From the IMG/VR virus record IMGVR_UViG_3300021961_005430, positions 1 through 28,829 of that record: DNA of 28,829 nt. One strand, given 5' to 3'. The position numbers and the translations under genes are program-made. The notes under the pieces are model-generated. The model saw only the letters and a program-made list of their open reading frames with translations, ran no database searches and was not told the origin of the DNA. Within the stretch, counting starts at the first letter, position 1; each line of letters starts with the position of its first letter. Shown here one piece after another: positions 19,216 through 27,444 of the stretch. Origin of the DNA: a virus.

Positions 19216-19831
19216 TTATTTTCCTTAAAAATTCTTTTTCGTATTCCTGTTCAAACAGATGGAACATTACGTGTTGTTCTGTGTTTCTTATATTATACAA
19301 GCCAGCATATTTCTGTTGTCTCATTCTAACACCTGGCTTCCTATATTCTATTCTTCCTATTTTCTGGTATTCAGGATATTTAGAAGGATCGTTTATTCTA
19401 ATAGCAGTATCAATAATCTTCTTATTATATTTTTCAACAGATACACAGCCACCTTTATATCCTTGTAACATTGCAGAGTCTTCCATTAACCATGTCAGAT
19501 CATTTGTTAAAGGTGCATTACGAACGCTGACATTTTTTAAATAATTAGGTATTGTATATGCCCTTGCTTGAACATACACATTGCTATCCCAATCACTTTC
19601 ATACCAACCCATACCTGCTACTATCTCTGTATTCTTAATGTAGATCAAGTAGCCTGCTTTGGGTCCATCAAATCTTTTTTCTTTGTATAGCAAATACAAA
19701 AGAGTGTTTGGTTTATTTTCCCAATCAACAGGATCCATGTTGATAGCATTTGGCCGGCTGTCTCCTATTGAGTGCTGACAAAACTGTAATATAGGTAGTA
19801 AAGGATATGTGCTATTAATTACCTGGATCAA
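19199..19831 (-). CDS. hypothetical protein between nrdA and nrdB, GNAT-like
   Basis: 210 aa. Not recognised with certainty. GYLIYIKNTEIVAGMGWYES (about 60-79) is a strand pair like the N-terminal GNAT sheet, followed by YVQARAYTIPNYLK (arrival strand plus helix) and GCVSVEKYNKKIID near residue 133 that could be the motif B part. Start is TTG overlapping the nrdA stop (TTGA); no clear ribosome-binding site, so translational coupling is assumed. It overlaps nrdB by 17 nt. Sitting inside the RNR operon it may simply be a moron gene. Confidence 0.45.
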   Translation of the reverse strand: MIQVINSTYPLLPILQFCQHSIGDSRPNAINMDPVDWENKPNTLLYLLYKEKRFDGPKAGYLIYIKNTEIVAGMGWYESDWDSNVYVQARAYTIPNYLKNVSVRNAPLTNDLTWLMEDSAMLQGYKGGCVSVEKYNKKIIDTAIRINDPSKYPEYQKIGRIEYRKPGVRMRQQKYAGLYNIRNTEQHVMFHLFEQEYEKEFLRKINEKTN

Positions 19832-21630
19832 CCTTCACACGCCAGGCATTCACTGCTCTCAACAAGTGCTGTCATATCAGCTTCCTTAATAATCTCACGT
19901 TCAATCCTACGTGATACCTTATCAGCTTTACCTACTTTCTCTGAGCGACAATAGTAAAGTGTTTTCAATCCTGACTTCCATGCTAAGAAGTGTACGAGAT
20001 GTAGATACTTCTTATTTACATCTGGGCGGAAGAATAAATTAAGTGACTGTGCTTGGTCAATAAACTCCTGACGTTTTGAGGCGTGGTCAATCAACCAACG
20101 CTGATCTATTTCCATAGCAGTTTTAAATACGTTCTTCTCTTCCTCTGTCAGGAATCTGAGGTGTTGTACAGAGCCGTCATTGGATATTACTGAGGACCAG
20201 ATTTCGTCTTCTGTCTGTTTAGTCGCTCCAGCTTCAATCTTACCTTTAAAAAGGTCCACCAGATACTTATTTTTATTGAGATAAGATCCAGAAAGTGTAT
20301 CTTGCCTGTAAGCATTTGCCCTATACGGCTCAACAGAAGGCGAAGTGTTACCCATAATAATAGAGGAAGAGGCATTAGGAGCAATAGCCATAACATGGCT
20401 AAACCTTCTTCCTGTACCCTCTGCGTCAGGTGCCTCTCCTCGTTCACTACCCAATTCCAAATTTGCTTCATCAAGTTTCCCTCGAATGTGTCTGAACATT
20501 CTCATGTTAGCACTTGTAGCCTGCCATGATTCCCATTCTATCATATTCTTCTGTAGATAGGCATGGAAGCCGAGTGCGCCGATTCCAATGCTCCGTTCAC
20601 GCATTGCTGAAAACTTAGCACGAGCAACTTGATCGGGAGCCTTATCAATAAAAAACTGTAACACGTTGTCTAACATCTCTGCCATGTCTTTCAGGAACAT
20701 TGTATTTTTAGACCATGAGTCATAATGTTCTAAGTTCACTGAGGACAAACAGCATACTGCTGTTCTGTCTTTGTTTGTAGGCAGAATGATTTCACTACAC
20801 AGATTAGACTGATGAATTTTCAGTCCGAGCTTTTTTTGAAAATCAGGCAGGTGTTCATTGCTTGTATCAATGAAGTGAATGTAGGGTTCACCTGTTTCCA
20901 TTCTAAGTTCAAGTATCTTCTGCCACAGATACTTAGCTGAGATAGTGTCACGTATCTCACCTGTGTGTGGGTCAGTAAGGTTCCAACCGTCATCAGCATC
21001 TGGGTCTGCCATACAGCGCTCAACAAGTTCCATAAACCTATCATTGATATTAATACCGTGATGCAAGTTCAGACAACGGACATTCTGGTCGCCTGTAGGT
21101 TTTCTCATTTCTAAAAACTGGATAACGTCCGGGTGGCTAATGTCAAGATAAGTAGCATAACTGCCGCGGCGAGTCCGACCCTGACGATAAGCGAGACAGG
21201 ATGAGTCGTAAGTTTTGAGGTGAGGCATAACACCAACAGATTTATCATCGCTGGCACGGATACCGAAACCGATGCCAACGCCACCACCCAACATAGATAA
21301 CCAATTAGTTTCACTTAGATTCTCCACCAACCCTTCGGCTGTATCATTGATGTAGTTTAGAAAGCATGAAATAGGCATACCTTTCTTAGAACGACCAAAA
21401 GACAAAATAGGTGTAGAGTATGACAACCAGTGCCTGCTTGCATAGTCATACAATCTTTGTGCGTGTTCAATATTACTCGCAAACTGTAGGCTAACAAAAG
21501 CAAAACGCTCTTGAGGAGATTCTTCTTCCTCCCTCATGTAGCTTTCACGTAAACGCTGAATACCTAACTTGTCAAATAATTCGTCACGGGACAGGTCAAT
21601 TTGAATACCTAAATAGTCCTTCTTAGCCAT
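19828..21630 (-). CDS. nrdA: class I ribonucleotide reductase large subunit NrdA, no ATP-cone
   Basis: 600 aa. Catalytic residues visible: Asn276-Cys278-Glu280 (NLCSE, the thiyl radical Cys), redox pair Cys89 (ISCFLN) and Cys293/294 (VCCLSSVNL), radical-transfer Tyr pair in TLYYCRSEK, and the C-terminal shuttle cysteines Cys595/Cys598 (ECLACEG). It is about 160 residues shorter than E. coli NrdA; the N-terminal ATP-cone that mediates dATP inhibition is missing and the protein starts almost at the ten-stranded barrel domain. GAGGAA lies before the ATG, which overlaps the thyX end. Makes dNDPs together with NrdB. Confidence 0.95.
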   Translation of the reverse strand: MAKKDYLGIQIDLSRDELFDKLGIQRLRESYMREEEESPQERFAFVSLQFASNIEHAQRLYDYASRHWLSYSTPILSFGRSKKGMPISCFLNYINDTAEGLVENLSETNWLSMLGGGVGIGFGIRASDDKSVGVMPHLKTYDSSCLAYRQGRTRRGSYATYLDISHPDVIQFLEMRKPTGDQNVRCLNLHHGININDRFMELVERCMADPDADDGWNLTDPHTGEIRDTISAKYLWQKILELRMETGEPYIHFIDTSNEHLPDFQKKLGLKIHQSNLCSEIILPTNKDRTAVCCLSSVNLEHYDSWSKNTMFLKDMAEMLDNVLQFFIDKAPDQVARAKFSAMRERSIGIGALGFHAYLQKNMIEWESWQATSANMRMFRHIRGKLDEANLELGSERGEAPDAEGTGRRFSHVMAIAPNASSSIIMGNTSPSVEPYRANAYRQDTLSGSYLNKNKYLVDLFKGKIEAGATKQTEDEIWSSVISNDGSVQHLRFLTEEEKNVFKTAMEIDQRWLIDHASKRQEFIDQAQSLNLFFRPDVNKKYLHLVHFLAWKSGLKTLYYCRSEKVGKADKVSRRIEREIIKEADMTALVESSECLACEG

Positions 21631-22282
21631 TTAATTCCTCTACTGCCTTAGCAACATCAGGAAAGTGATGTTTAATAACTTCCCAACATTGTTTGGCTAT
21701 ATCTGAGTGTTCTTTTTGTGTGCCGTTTGCCATTCTTAGTTCACAGTAATGAACCCAACTTCTTAGTGTTCCTGACATATACAGTGTGGTTTCAGTATTA
21801 CCCTCAGGCAAAACAGCTCGTGCTTGCTCTTTGGCGATACCTTTTGATAAGGCCCATTCGTATGCTTCTCTGGCCTTATTAATAACTTCATGTTGCTTCA
21901 TGTTCCAATCTTCTCGCAGATCTCTATCATCAGTCTCTATAGAATTCTGTCTGTTCTTAGGATCCTGCAAGCGTGCCTCACGTTCAATATAATCAGAAGA
22001 TACAGCATATCGCTGACTAAACTCCTGAAAACTGAAACTACGGTGCCTAATAATCTGTCTACTGATATCTCGTGTAGTGTTTATCTCCATTGTTATAGAA
22101 ACCATCTCAAAAGGGCTCCAATGGGCATTTTTTATTAGATATTGTAGCAGTTTAGGTGCTGATTCTTTATTATTTTGATTGCCTGGGTTGCTTACACGAG
22201 CAGCGTAAGCAATCAATTCGTTCGCCGTATGACAGCCTGTAGTGGCTGAGGGTTGTGTCATTCCAACGAGTGATACCTTCAT
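21623..22282 (-). CDS. thyX: flavin-dependent thymidylate synthase ThyX
   Basis: 219 aa from the ATG at 22282 (TAATG overlap with the primase stop, GGAG 9 nt upstream). The ThyX signature RHRxxSxQExSxRY is complete: RHRSFSFQEFSQRY (79-92). Further family features are HWSPFEMVSITME (54-66) and RSWVHYCELR (the C-terminal substrate-binding Arg region). It methylates dUMP to dTMP using methylene-tetrahydrofolate, FAD and NADPH, taking the product of the phage dCMP deaminase. Length typical. Confidence 0.95.
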   Translation of the reverse strand: MKVSLVGMTQPSATTGCHTANELIAYAARVSNPGNQNNKESAPKLLQYLIKNAHWSPFEMVSITMEINTTRDISRQIIRHRSFSFQEFSQRYAVSSDYIEREARLQDPKNRQNSIETDDRDLREDWNMKQHEVINKAREAYEWALSKGIAKEQARAVLPEGNTETTLYMSGTLRSWVHYCELRMANGTQKEHSDIAKQCWEVIKHHFPDVAKAVEELNG

Positions 22283-23301
22283 TAACATTTTCTCCATTGT
22301 GTAAATTGCAGTTCTGCTTCAAGTCCTTCATAGGTATTCATACTTATAATAGTATGAATTTCATCTTTTGTCAAGCCCGACATAACCATATCATTAATAT
22401 CTTTTTCTTCCATGTCAGGCCATAGACATACTTTGTTACCCAACTTTATCTGTTGGTGTATCAGTCTACATACTTCTTTGTTGCGGGGCTGATTGTCAAA
22501 TATCATTGTGAAGTATGTCAATCCTATCTTATCTACCTTGCCGAATGAAGTACCGACACAGGCTATAGCATTATCAAGGAACAAACTATCAATGGGACCT
22601 TCTACCACATACACTTCTTTATTAGTGTCTGCTTCATCAAGGCCGAATATTTGCATTTCTTCCTTAATAATAAGATTTATATATCTTAGTTTTTCACCAC
22701 GCATACCTCTCAATGCCATACCTGTCAACTGTCCATCAGGTGTTAGGAATGGGAGAGATAAACGAGGCTGTTTGATATTTAGTGCTTCTTTGTATTTTGA
22801 GTTCAGCTGTGACAATGTGCGTATATCGTCAACATAATATAATCTGTGAAACTGTGTCTCAGGTATCATTCTACCTTTAGCATATTTCACTGCCTCATGG
22901 TCACTTGGCAACTTATCTAACCTGTCCATGAGAGTGTCAATCAGTCTTGCTGGTTTGTCAAAGTCAGGTTTGAAGTCGAAAGCGTACTCAGGATTAGGCT
23001 CTTTCTTAGGTTCAGGTTTGTCATCTTTTCTGACAAACTTTTCCATAACATATTCTTTGTATAACAAGTGGTCAACTTTCTCAAGGAAGTTAGCAATGGT
23101 TGTGCCATAATCACAATTATGACAGCGATAGAACATATCGTTGTCTTTGCGGTAAAAGAATCCTCGCATCTTATTCTTTTTCTTTTGACTATCACCACAA
23201 ATAGGGCAGCGACAATTGAACAGGTAGTCGTCTTTCTTCTGGAACCTGTCCAGTTTCACCGAAACCATGTTTATAAATTTAAGATCAACAAATAGAGACA
23301 T
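22282..23301 (-). CDS. DNA primase, T4 gp61-like
   Basis: 339 aa. N-terminal zinc domain with CPIC (32-35) and CHNC (60-63), preceded by FNCR; then a linker rich in charged residues; then a Toprim-type core with VVEGPIDSLF (Glu234), MIFDN (Asp269) and MEEKDINDM (Asp301). This is the DnaG-type arrangement of gp61, which makes RNA primers for the lagging strand with the gp41 helicase. The start MSLFVDLKFINMVSVKLDRF agrees with cyanophage gp61 proteins. There is no ribosome-binding sequence because the ATG directly follows a terminator; a promoter lies at 23335-23363. Confidence 0.9.
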   Translation of the reverse strand: MSLFVDLKFINMVSVKLDRFQKKDDYLFNCRCPICGDSQKKKNKMRGFFYRKDNDMFYRCHNCDYGTTIANFLEKVDHLLYKEYVMEKFVRKDDKPEPKKEPNPEYAFDFKPDFDKPARLIDTLMDRLDKLPSDHEAVKYAKGRMIPETQFHRLYYVDDIRTLSQLNSKYKEALNIKQPRLSLPFLTPDGQLTGMALRGMRGEKLRYINLIIKEEMQIFGLDEADTNKEVYVVEGPIDSLFLDNAIACVGTSFGKVDKIGLTYFTMIFDNQPRNKEVCRLIHQQIKLGNKVCLWPDMEEKDINDMVMSGLTKDEIHTIISMNTYEGLEAELQFTQWRKC

Positions 23302-23310
23302 AAGGCAAAA

Positions 23311-23333
23311 AACCTATACATTTAGTATAGGTT
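23311..23333 (-). terminator. rho-independent terminator upstream of primase
   Basis: AACCTATAC (23311-23319) and GTATAGGTT (23325-23333) make a 9-bp perfect stem with a 5-nt loop; on the minus strand TTTTTT follows. It ends transcripts coming from the late genes on the right. It overlaps the promoter that restarts transcription for primase. Confidence 0.8.
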
Positions 23334-23334
23334 A

Positions 23335-23363
23335 ATAATAACAAATTTTTAAGGAGATGTCAA
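23335..23363 (-). promoter_or_regulatory. sigma70-type promoter for the primase/thyX/nrd operon
   Basis: Minus strand TTGACA (23363-23358), 17-nt spacer, TATTAT (23340-23335; one mismatch). Its transcription start would fall in the terminator's 5' arm, so its own transcripts escape that hairpin. Confidence 0.65.
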
Positions 23364-23364
23364 G

Positions 23365-23769
23365 TTATATATTTGACATTAGGAAGGTTCGTATTTCCGG
23401 TAAGAATATACCGCCGGCCACAAGAGCACCGATAAGTATCCAGCGCCATTTTTCGAGGTTCTCAATTCTGTCCTCTAATTTGTCGTGTTTAGTTACCATA
23501 TGACTTTTTAAATCTTTGATAGCATCCAACACCTTGTCTATCTCTTTAGTCATTTTGTCCTCTAAGTCTGCCATATCGTTTTGAATAGCGTTAAAAGTAC
23601 GCTCTCCTTCTGATAGTCGTTGTTCGTGTACTGCGAGTATTTGTGTAGCATTATTACACACAGTAGTCAACTTGTCAAGTGTTGCTTCAAGTTTAACAAA
23701 CAGGCCACCCATTTGTTGAACATCGTGTTTGACTACGGTCAATTCGGCTTCTACTTGTTTAAGAGGCAT
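23365..23769 (-). CDS. coiled-coil protein with C-terminal membrane anchor
   Basis: 134 aa. Residues 1-105 are a long heptad-rich helix (KHDVQQMGGLFVKLEATLDKL, MADLEDKMTKEIDKVLDAIKDL), then WRWILIGALVAGGIFLPEI (about 109-127) is one membrane span. The topology is like the XhlA/haemolysin-type or tail-anchored phage proteins used in lysis, but no family signature is decisive. The ATG overlaps the end of the 179-aa gene by 11 nt. It is the last gene of the late unit before the terminator. Confidence 0.55.
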   Translation of the reverse strand: MPLKQVEAELTVVKHDVQQMGGLFVKLEATLDKLTTVCNNATQILAVHEQRLSEGERTFNAIQNDMADLEDKMTKEIDKVLDAIKDLKSHMVTKHDKLEDRIENLEKWRWILIGALVAGGIFLPEIRTFLMSNI

Positions 23770-24298
23770 TTTTCTTCTTCTTTTTTCTACGAACCATTGG
23801 CATCATCACAGGATCTCGTCCTGGTTCTGCTTGGTTTGCTTTAGTAGGGTGTTCAATTCCTATACCTGCTATTGCTCCCCCACCCACTCCCATTTCTTCA
23901 CGGAACATCTTAAAGGATACAAGGTTATGCTCAAGTAAATGTGATTCTTGTGTTACATCTTCAAACAGTGAATATAAATCTAATTTATTCTCAAGTTCTT
24001 TATCGTTCATGGCTAATAAATCATCTTCGCTATGTTCTCTAAGTATTGCAATTGCTGCCGCTAAGGATAACAACCTGTTACTTGATCTGTCAGGTGATTT
24101 TCCTAATGCGTACTGTAGTTTAAAAACAAGACGGTTTAAAATAGTGTAAGAATCTTTTTCTTTAGCACTATCAGGTTTTCTAAGTTTTTTACCGTTTCTG
24201 TCAATTATGCCGTATTTGTAAGCGTCAGATTGCTCGATTGGAGTCGATAACAACTTCAATATTCTTAATACTACAACAGCATCTGTTAAATTAGCCAC
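23759..24298 (-). CDS. conserved T4-like phage protein (179 aa)
   Basis: Starts with GTG (24298-24296; AAGGAAAT upstream; TAGTG overlap with the upstream stop). The core LLSTPIEQSDAYKYGIIDRNGKKLRK, then DSYTILNRLVFKLQYALGK and NRLLSLAAAIAILREH, is highly characteristic of a protein conserved in marine T4-like phages (lTPFxxxxAYkxGIID-x-GkxLrk type), whose function is unknown to me. The C-terminal tail is very basic (RRKKKKKNAS). It sits next to virion proteins, so a capsid or core role is likely, but this is inference. Confidence 0.65.
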   Translation of the reverse strand: MANLTDAVVVLRILKLLSTPIEQSDAYKYGIIDRNGKKLRKPDSAKEKDSYTILNRLVFKLQYALGKSPDRSSNRLLSLAAAIAILREHSEDDLLAMNDKELENKLDLYSLFEDVTQESHLLEHNLVSFKMFREEMGVGGGAIAGIGIEHPTKANQAEPGRDPVMMPMVRRKKKKKNAS

Positions 24299-24675
24299 TA
24301 CAATTTCCTTAGTATTTCCACCAAAGTTTGGTTTAAGGGTATTTCTGTTTCTTTTATACCCGGAGAAACTACTGTTTCTAAAGGCATTCTGTGAAGATAC
24401 ACAAGATATGTTTTAAGTTCAGGCCAATACTCTTCCTCTAACTTATAAAACAACATATCTGTTGCTGCATCTTCAAAAACATTATACAATACTACAAGAT
24501 GATTTAGGATTAACCTTTCACTTGCATCGCCTGTTTTTTTGTATCTATTTAACAGACGTTTTACGTATTTAATTCTTTTTAAATCTTCTTCCAGGTCGCT
24601 CATACCCATGCTTCCTGGATTGTAATAATGTTTTATTGCATAAATTAAAAAGTTATCTTCATTCAACTCAACCAT
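24298..24675 (-). CDS. conserved T4-like phage protein (125 aa)
   Basis: Starts MVELNEDNFLIYAIKHYYNPGS; the pattern LNEDNFLxYAxKHY, then DLKRIKYVKRLLNRY, RLILNHLVVLYNVFEDAAT and EEYWPELKTYLVYLHRMP is that of a strongly conserved short protein in marine T4-like phages, always near structural genes as far as I know. Helical, no membrane span. AAGGAT lies 6 nt before the ATG. Function unknown. Confidence 0.65.
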   Translation of the reverse strand: MVELNEDNFLIYAIKHYYNPGSMGMSDLEEDLKRIKYVKRLLNRYKKTGDASERLILNHLVVLYNVFEDAATDMLFYKLEEEYWPELKTYLVYLHRMPLETVVSPGIKETEIPLNQTLVEILRKL

Positions 24676-24684
24676 GTTTTATCC

Positions 24685-25125
24685 TTATGATATAGTAGCA
24701 GTACCTCCAATCATGTACCACTTGCTATTAGTATATATCATGGTTGCGGTATCGCCTGCTGCATCAAAAGCAATACTACCTTCTACAGTGGAACCAGTCA
24801 ATGTTAGTGTGGTTCCTCCTGTATTTGAAGTCATAATAATTATTTTGACCTGGCCATCACTACCGGCTGCTAAGGACAAATTCCCTGAGCTTGTAGGATT
24901 AGACAAATAACTTATATTGGTTGTTAGACTTACAGCACCAGCCTCTGTCAAGGTATCAGTATCTTTAATTTGAATCTTGTCAGTAAACACAGCAGGTGTA
25001 GCAATAGTACCAAAAAGGTTTGCTACCGTAATTTTTTTACTGGTAGCTGACTGTACAAGGTAGGTGGCATCAGAAGCAGCGGCCGAAGTGGCCGCTGTAA
25101 GTTCTGATAGTTTCGCATCTGCCAT
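24685..25125 (-). CDS. putative phage structural/fibre protein
   Basis: 146 aa. The N-terminus MADAKLSELTAATSAAASDATYLVQ followed by SKKITVANLFG is the attachment-type repeat start of many phage fibre and head-decoration proteins; the C-terminal half (GNLSLAAGSDGQVKIIIM, GTTLTLTGS, GSIAFDAAGDTATMIYTNSKW) is the beta-rich fibre motif found in cyanophage tail or capsid fibres. It is short for a whole fibre. AGGGAG 8 nt before the ATG and an AATAAATA box at 25151-25158 support strong late expression. Confidence 0.65.
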   Translation of the reverse strand: MADAKLSELTAATSAAASDATYLVQSATSKKITVANLFGTIATPAVFTDKIQIKDTDTLTEAGAVSLTTNISYLSNPTSSGNLSLAAGSDGQVKIIIMTSNTGGTTLTLTGSTVEGSIAFDAAGDTATMIYTNSKWYMIGGTATIS

Positions 25126-25150
25126 ATTAAATACTCCCTAAATTAAAAAG

Positions 25151-25158
25151 TATTTATT
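25151..25158 (-). promoter_or_regulatory. possible late promoter (AATAAATA)
   Basis: Minus strand AATAAATA overlapping the stop of the Ig-like gene, 25 nt before the next ATG. It matches the NATAAATA form described for cyanophage late promoters. Chance matches are common in AT-rich DNA. Confidence 0.35.
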
Positions 25159-25978
25159 AGGCGATTGTAGCAGCTACTGCGCTTGAAGTAACACTGTCTG
25201 CGCCTGTTGCACTAACTACACAACGGAACTCGTTAGCATCAACATATTCTGCGTCAGTAGAAATTACTGTCAATGTAGCTGCTGTACCGGATGCGTCAAC
25301 TGTGTTTGCAAAAGTAGCACCACTGTCAGTAGAAACCTGCCACTGATAAGTAAGTGTTCCTCCAGTACCAGTAATGCTGGCGGCTACAGTGAATACTACG
25401 TCTGCAGGGCTTGTTACTGAAACAGCTGAAGGCTGAGTACCAATAGTAATCAAGTAGTCCTCAAATACAGCATCTTCTGCGTCAGTAGCAGAGAAGGCAT
25501 TCTTAGACAGTGCTACAAGAGTTTCAACTTGTGTTCGAGCAACTCCCCCCACTGTTTTAGTAGATACTTTGTTCCAGCCAAGATGTGCTGCACCTTCCTG
25601 AGTTTTGTTAGCTGCCATTTCGTTCTTGTCAACGCCATAAAGATTAGAACCAAGAATTTGAATGGTGTCAGTAGCAGTATCACCAACAGCAGTTAGTGTA
25701 ATTTCGGTACCAGCATTTGCGTTTGACAATGAATTAGCTAACTGATAAGCATTAGTGCCATCAGCAATAATATAGTATGTAGTACCCGAAGCGAGGCCGC
25801 CAATTGCTGTGCCAGCAGTAGTATAAATTACTGCATCTCCAGTTTTAAAGCCTTGATTGATAACGATTGTATCATTTGAAGTGCTTACTACATCAGTGCT
25901 GGTAGAGTCGATGGTAAAAGTAGTTGCTTCTACTACTGGCTTGCCTGCCTGATTATCAGTGTTAGACCATGCGGACAT
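25157..25978 (-). CDS. virion structural protein with C-terminal Ig-like domain
   Basis: 273 aa, acidic, Ala/Thr-rich. It begins MSAWSNTDNQAGKPV, like several T4-like cyanophage virion proteins; residues 45-95 form a beta repeat (GDAVIYTT, GTTYYIIADGTNAYQLANS); then NKTQEGAAHLGWNKV, the HLGW block of the same virion family; then from about 185 an Ig-like domain with TLTYQWQVSTDSGATF and ANEFRCVVSATGA. Phage Ig-like domains sit on the particle surface and are thought to help adhesion to the host or mucus. Its ATG overlaps the stop of the core-type gene (TAATG). Confidence 0.7.
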   Translation of the reverse strand: MSAWSNTDNQAGKPVVEATTFTIDSTSTDVVSTSNDTIVINQGFKTGDAVIYTTAGTAIGGLASGTTYYIIADGTNAYQLANSLSNANAGTEITLTAVGDTATDTIQILGSNLYGVDKNEMAANKTQEGAAHLGWNKVSTKTVGGVARTQVETLVALSKNAFSATDAEDAVFEDYLITIGTQPSAVSVTSPADVVFTVAASITGTGGTLTYQWQVSTDSGATFANTVDASGTAATLTVISTDAEYVDANEFRCVVSATGADSVTSSAVAATIA

Positions 25979-27444
25979 TATTGTTCTCCTAAGTTTTCTG
26001 CGTTATTTAAAATCTTTGCCAGAAGTTTATATGCTTCGGCTTTGTTATTATTTTCTTTAATCATTTTACGAAGCTGCTGTACCTGCTCTTCCACATCTTT
26101 CTTAGTAGGAGCCATGCCTTTCTGGGCACCTTTCTGCTTCATGTCTGCTTTCGCTCTTTTCTCAACGGCTTTAGCAGCAGCACCACTTTGTACTCTGTCG
26201 GCAGCACGTGCAATTACTCTCATTCTATCAGCTTTTTCCTGAGGTGTCAATTCTTCGTTTGCCTGGCGCAATGCCTTCTTGGCAGCTGGGTGATTAGAAA
26301 GACCTTTCTTAATCTTTTCCATCTTCTCAGCAGCACCGGTGTAGTCACCACCCTTATGTCTGGGGTCGTTAGCAATGCCTTTTGCCATCCTAACCTGCTT
26401 AGAAGTAATGTATTCGTTGACCTGCTGTACGTAAGAATTGTCTACTTCTTCTTTAGGACCATAGCCTTTGGGAGTAACATCTGTTACTTTCGCATCTGAT
26501 TTTTTACCACCATGCACTTCTTTAGAAACTTTCTTAGGATCAATGTTGCCCTTCTTATCAAAAAGTTTCTTCAAATGATCCGGCAGTTCTTCTTGCACCT
26601 GCTCTACTTCTTCTTTCTTCATCAAGGATGCTCTGGCTGCTGGATTGCTCATGTTGCTTTTACCAGCATCAGGACCAAATCCTTTAAGTTTAACACGGTT
26701 GCCTTCCTTGTCGTATTTGCCGGCAGCCATATCAGCACGGGCTTTCTCTCTGCGCTTCTCGTTATCTTCAAAACTTTCTTTCTTCATAGACTTTTTGATA
26801 GCTTTGTCACGGGAACCCATGTACTCTGATGTGCTGGTTTCTACTTTGCCGTCGCCGTCATGGTCTTTCTTAGCCATCTTAGCTTCTTCCAAAGCCTCGT
26901 CTACAATTTTGAAGAAGACCGCTTTCTTTTCTTCAGGTAAGTCCCTGATATTAGATACTTCAAAGTATTCTAATGTTGCTTCAAACATTTCCTGATAGGT
27001 GTCATTCAACTCTAAGACTTCTTCGTCCATCTGTGCTTTCTTTTTCTCTTTTTTAAGTTCAGGTGAAAGAAGTCTGTATTTATCTCGCTTACGAATTGAA
27101 AGACGCTTTGCTTTCTTTTCTGCTTTCTCTCTTCCCCTCACTTCCATATCTTCTTCAGCGCCGTCTATGACCCTGACATTCTCATCAATTTCCACGGCTG
27201 TCTCCTCCGTTTGGTATCTTGTTCTTTGTGTGTGTAACTTTGCACGATTAAAAACAGTGGTATCTTTCAACATAATATCTGTCATGTTGAACATATACTT
27301 GTCTAATACTTTTCTTTCAGTTGGTGACAGTTGCTTACCCATATGCAAACTACTCATTGCTTGCATAAGCATGGGAAGTTTACCCGAAGGTACTATACCC
27401 TGTCTAACTAACTGTTCTAATCGTTGTTTTGTTTTGCTTTCCAT
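25978..27444 (-). CDS. large charged core/capsid-associated protein with EF-hand-like loop
   Basis: 488 aa, extremely rich in Lys and Glu, mostly helical. An EF-hand-type loop DHDGDGKVE (194-202) is followed by the block SEYMGSRDKAIKKS, a motif common in T4-like marine phages in prohead or internal-core proteins. Further repeats: KGFGPDAGKSNM and KGYGPKEE; PDHLKKLFDKKGNIDPKK (about 289-306) looks like a second degenerate loop. No catalytic site. It overlaps the oxygenase-like gene by 41 nt, and a TATAAATA box lies 5 nt before the ATG (27450-27457). Scaffold, internal head protein or DNA-condensing role is inferred. Confidence 0.6.
   Translation of the reverse strand: MESKTKQRLEQLVRQGIVPSGKLPMLMQAMSSLHMGKQLSPTERKVLDKYMFNMTDIMLKDTTVFNRAKLHTQRTRYQTEETAVEIDENVRVIDGAEEDMEVRGREKAEKKAKRLSIRKRDKYRLLSPELKKEKKKAQMDEEVLELNDTYQEMFEATLEYFEVSNIRDLPEEKKAVFFKIVDEALEEAKMAKKDHDGDGKVETSTSEYMGSRDKAIKKSMKKESFEDNEKRREKARADMAAGKYDKEGNRVKLKGFGPDAGKSNMSNPAARASLMKKEEVEQVQEELPDHLKKLFDKKGNIDPKKVSKEVHGGKKSDAKVTDVTPKGYGPKEEVDNSYVQQVNEYITSKQVRMAKGIANDPRHKGGDYTGAAEKMEKIKKGLSNHPAAKKALRQANEELTPQEKADRMRVIARAADRVQSGAAAKAVEKRAKADMKQKGAQKGMAPTKKDVEEQVQQLRKMIKENNNKAEAYKLLAKILNNAENLGEQ

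Noticed and set aside
19828-21630. Intron or intein in nrdA, as often seen in phage RNR genes
   Set aside because: The frame is continuous, all catalytic motifs are at normal spacing, and the length is explained by the missing ATP-cone.
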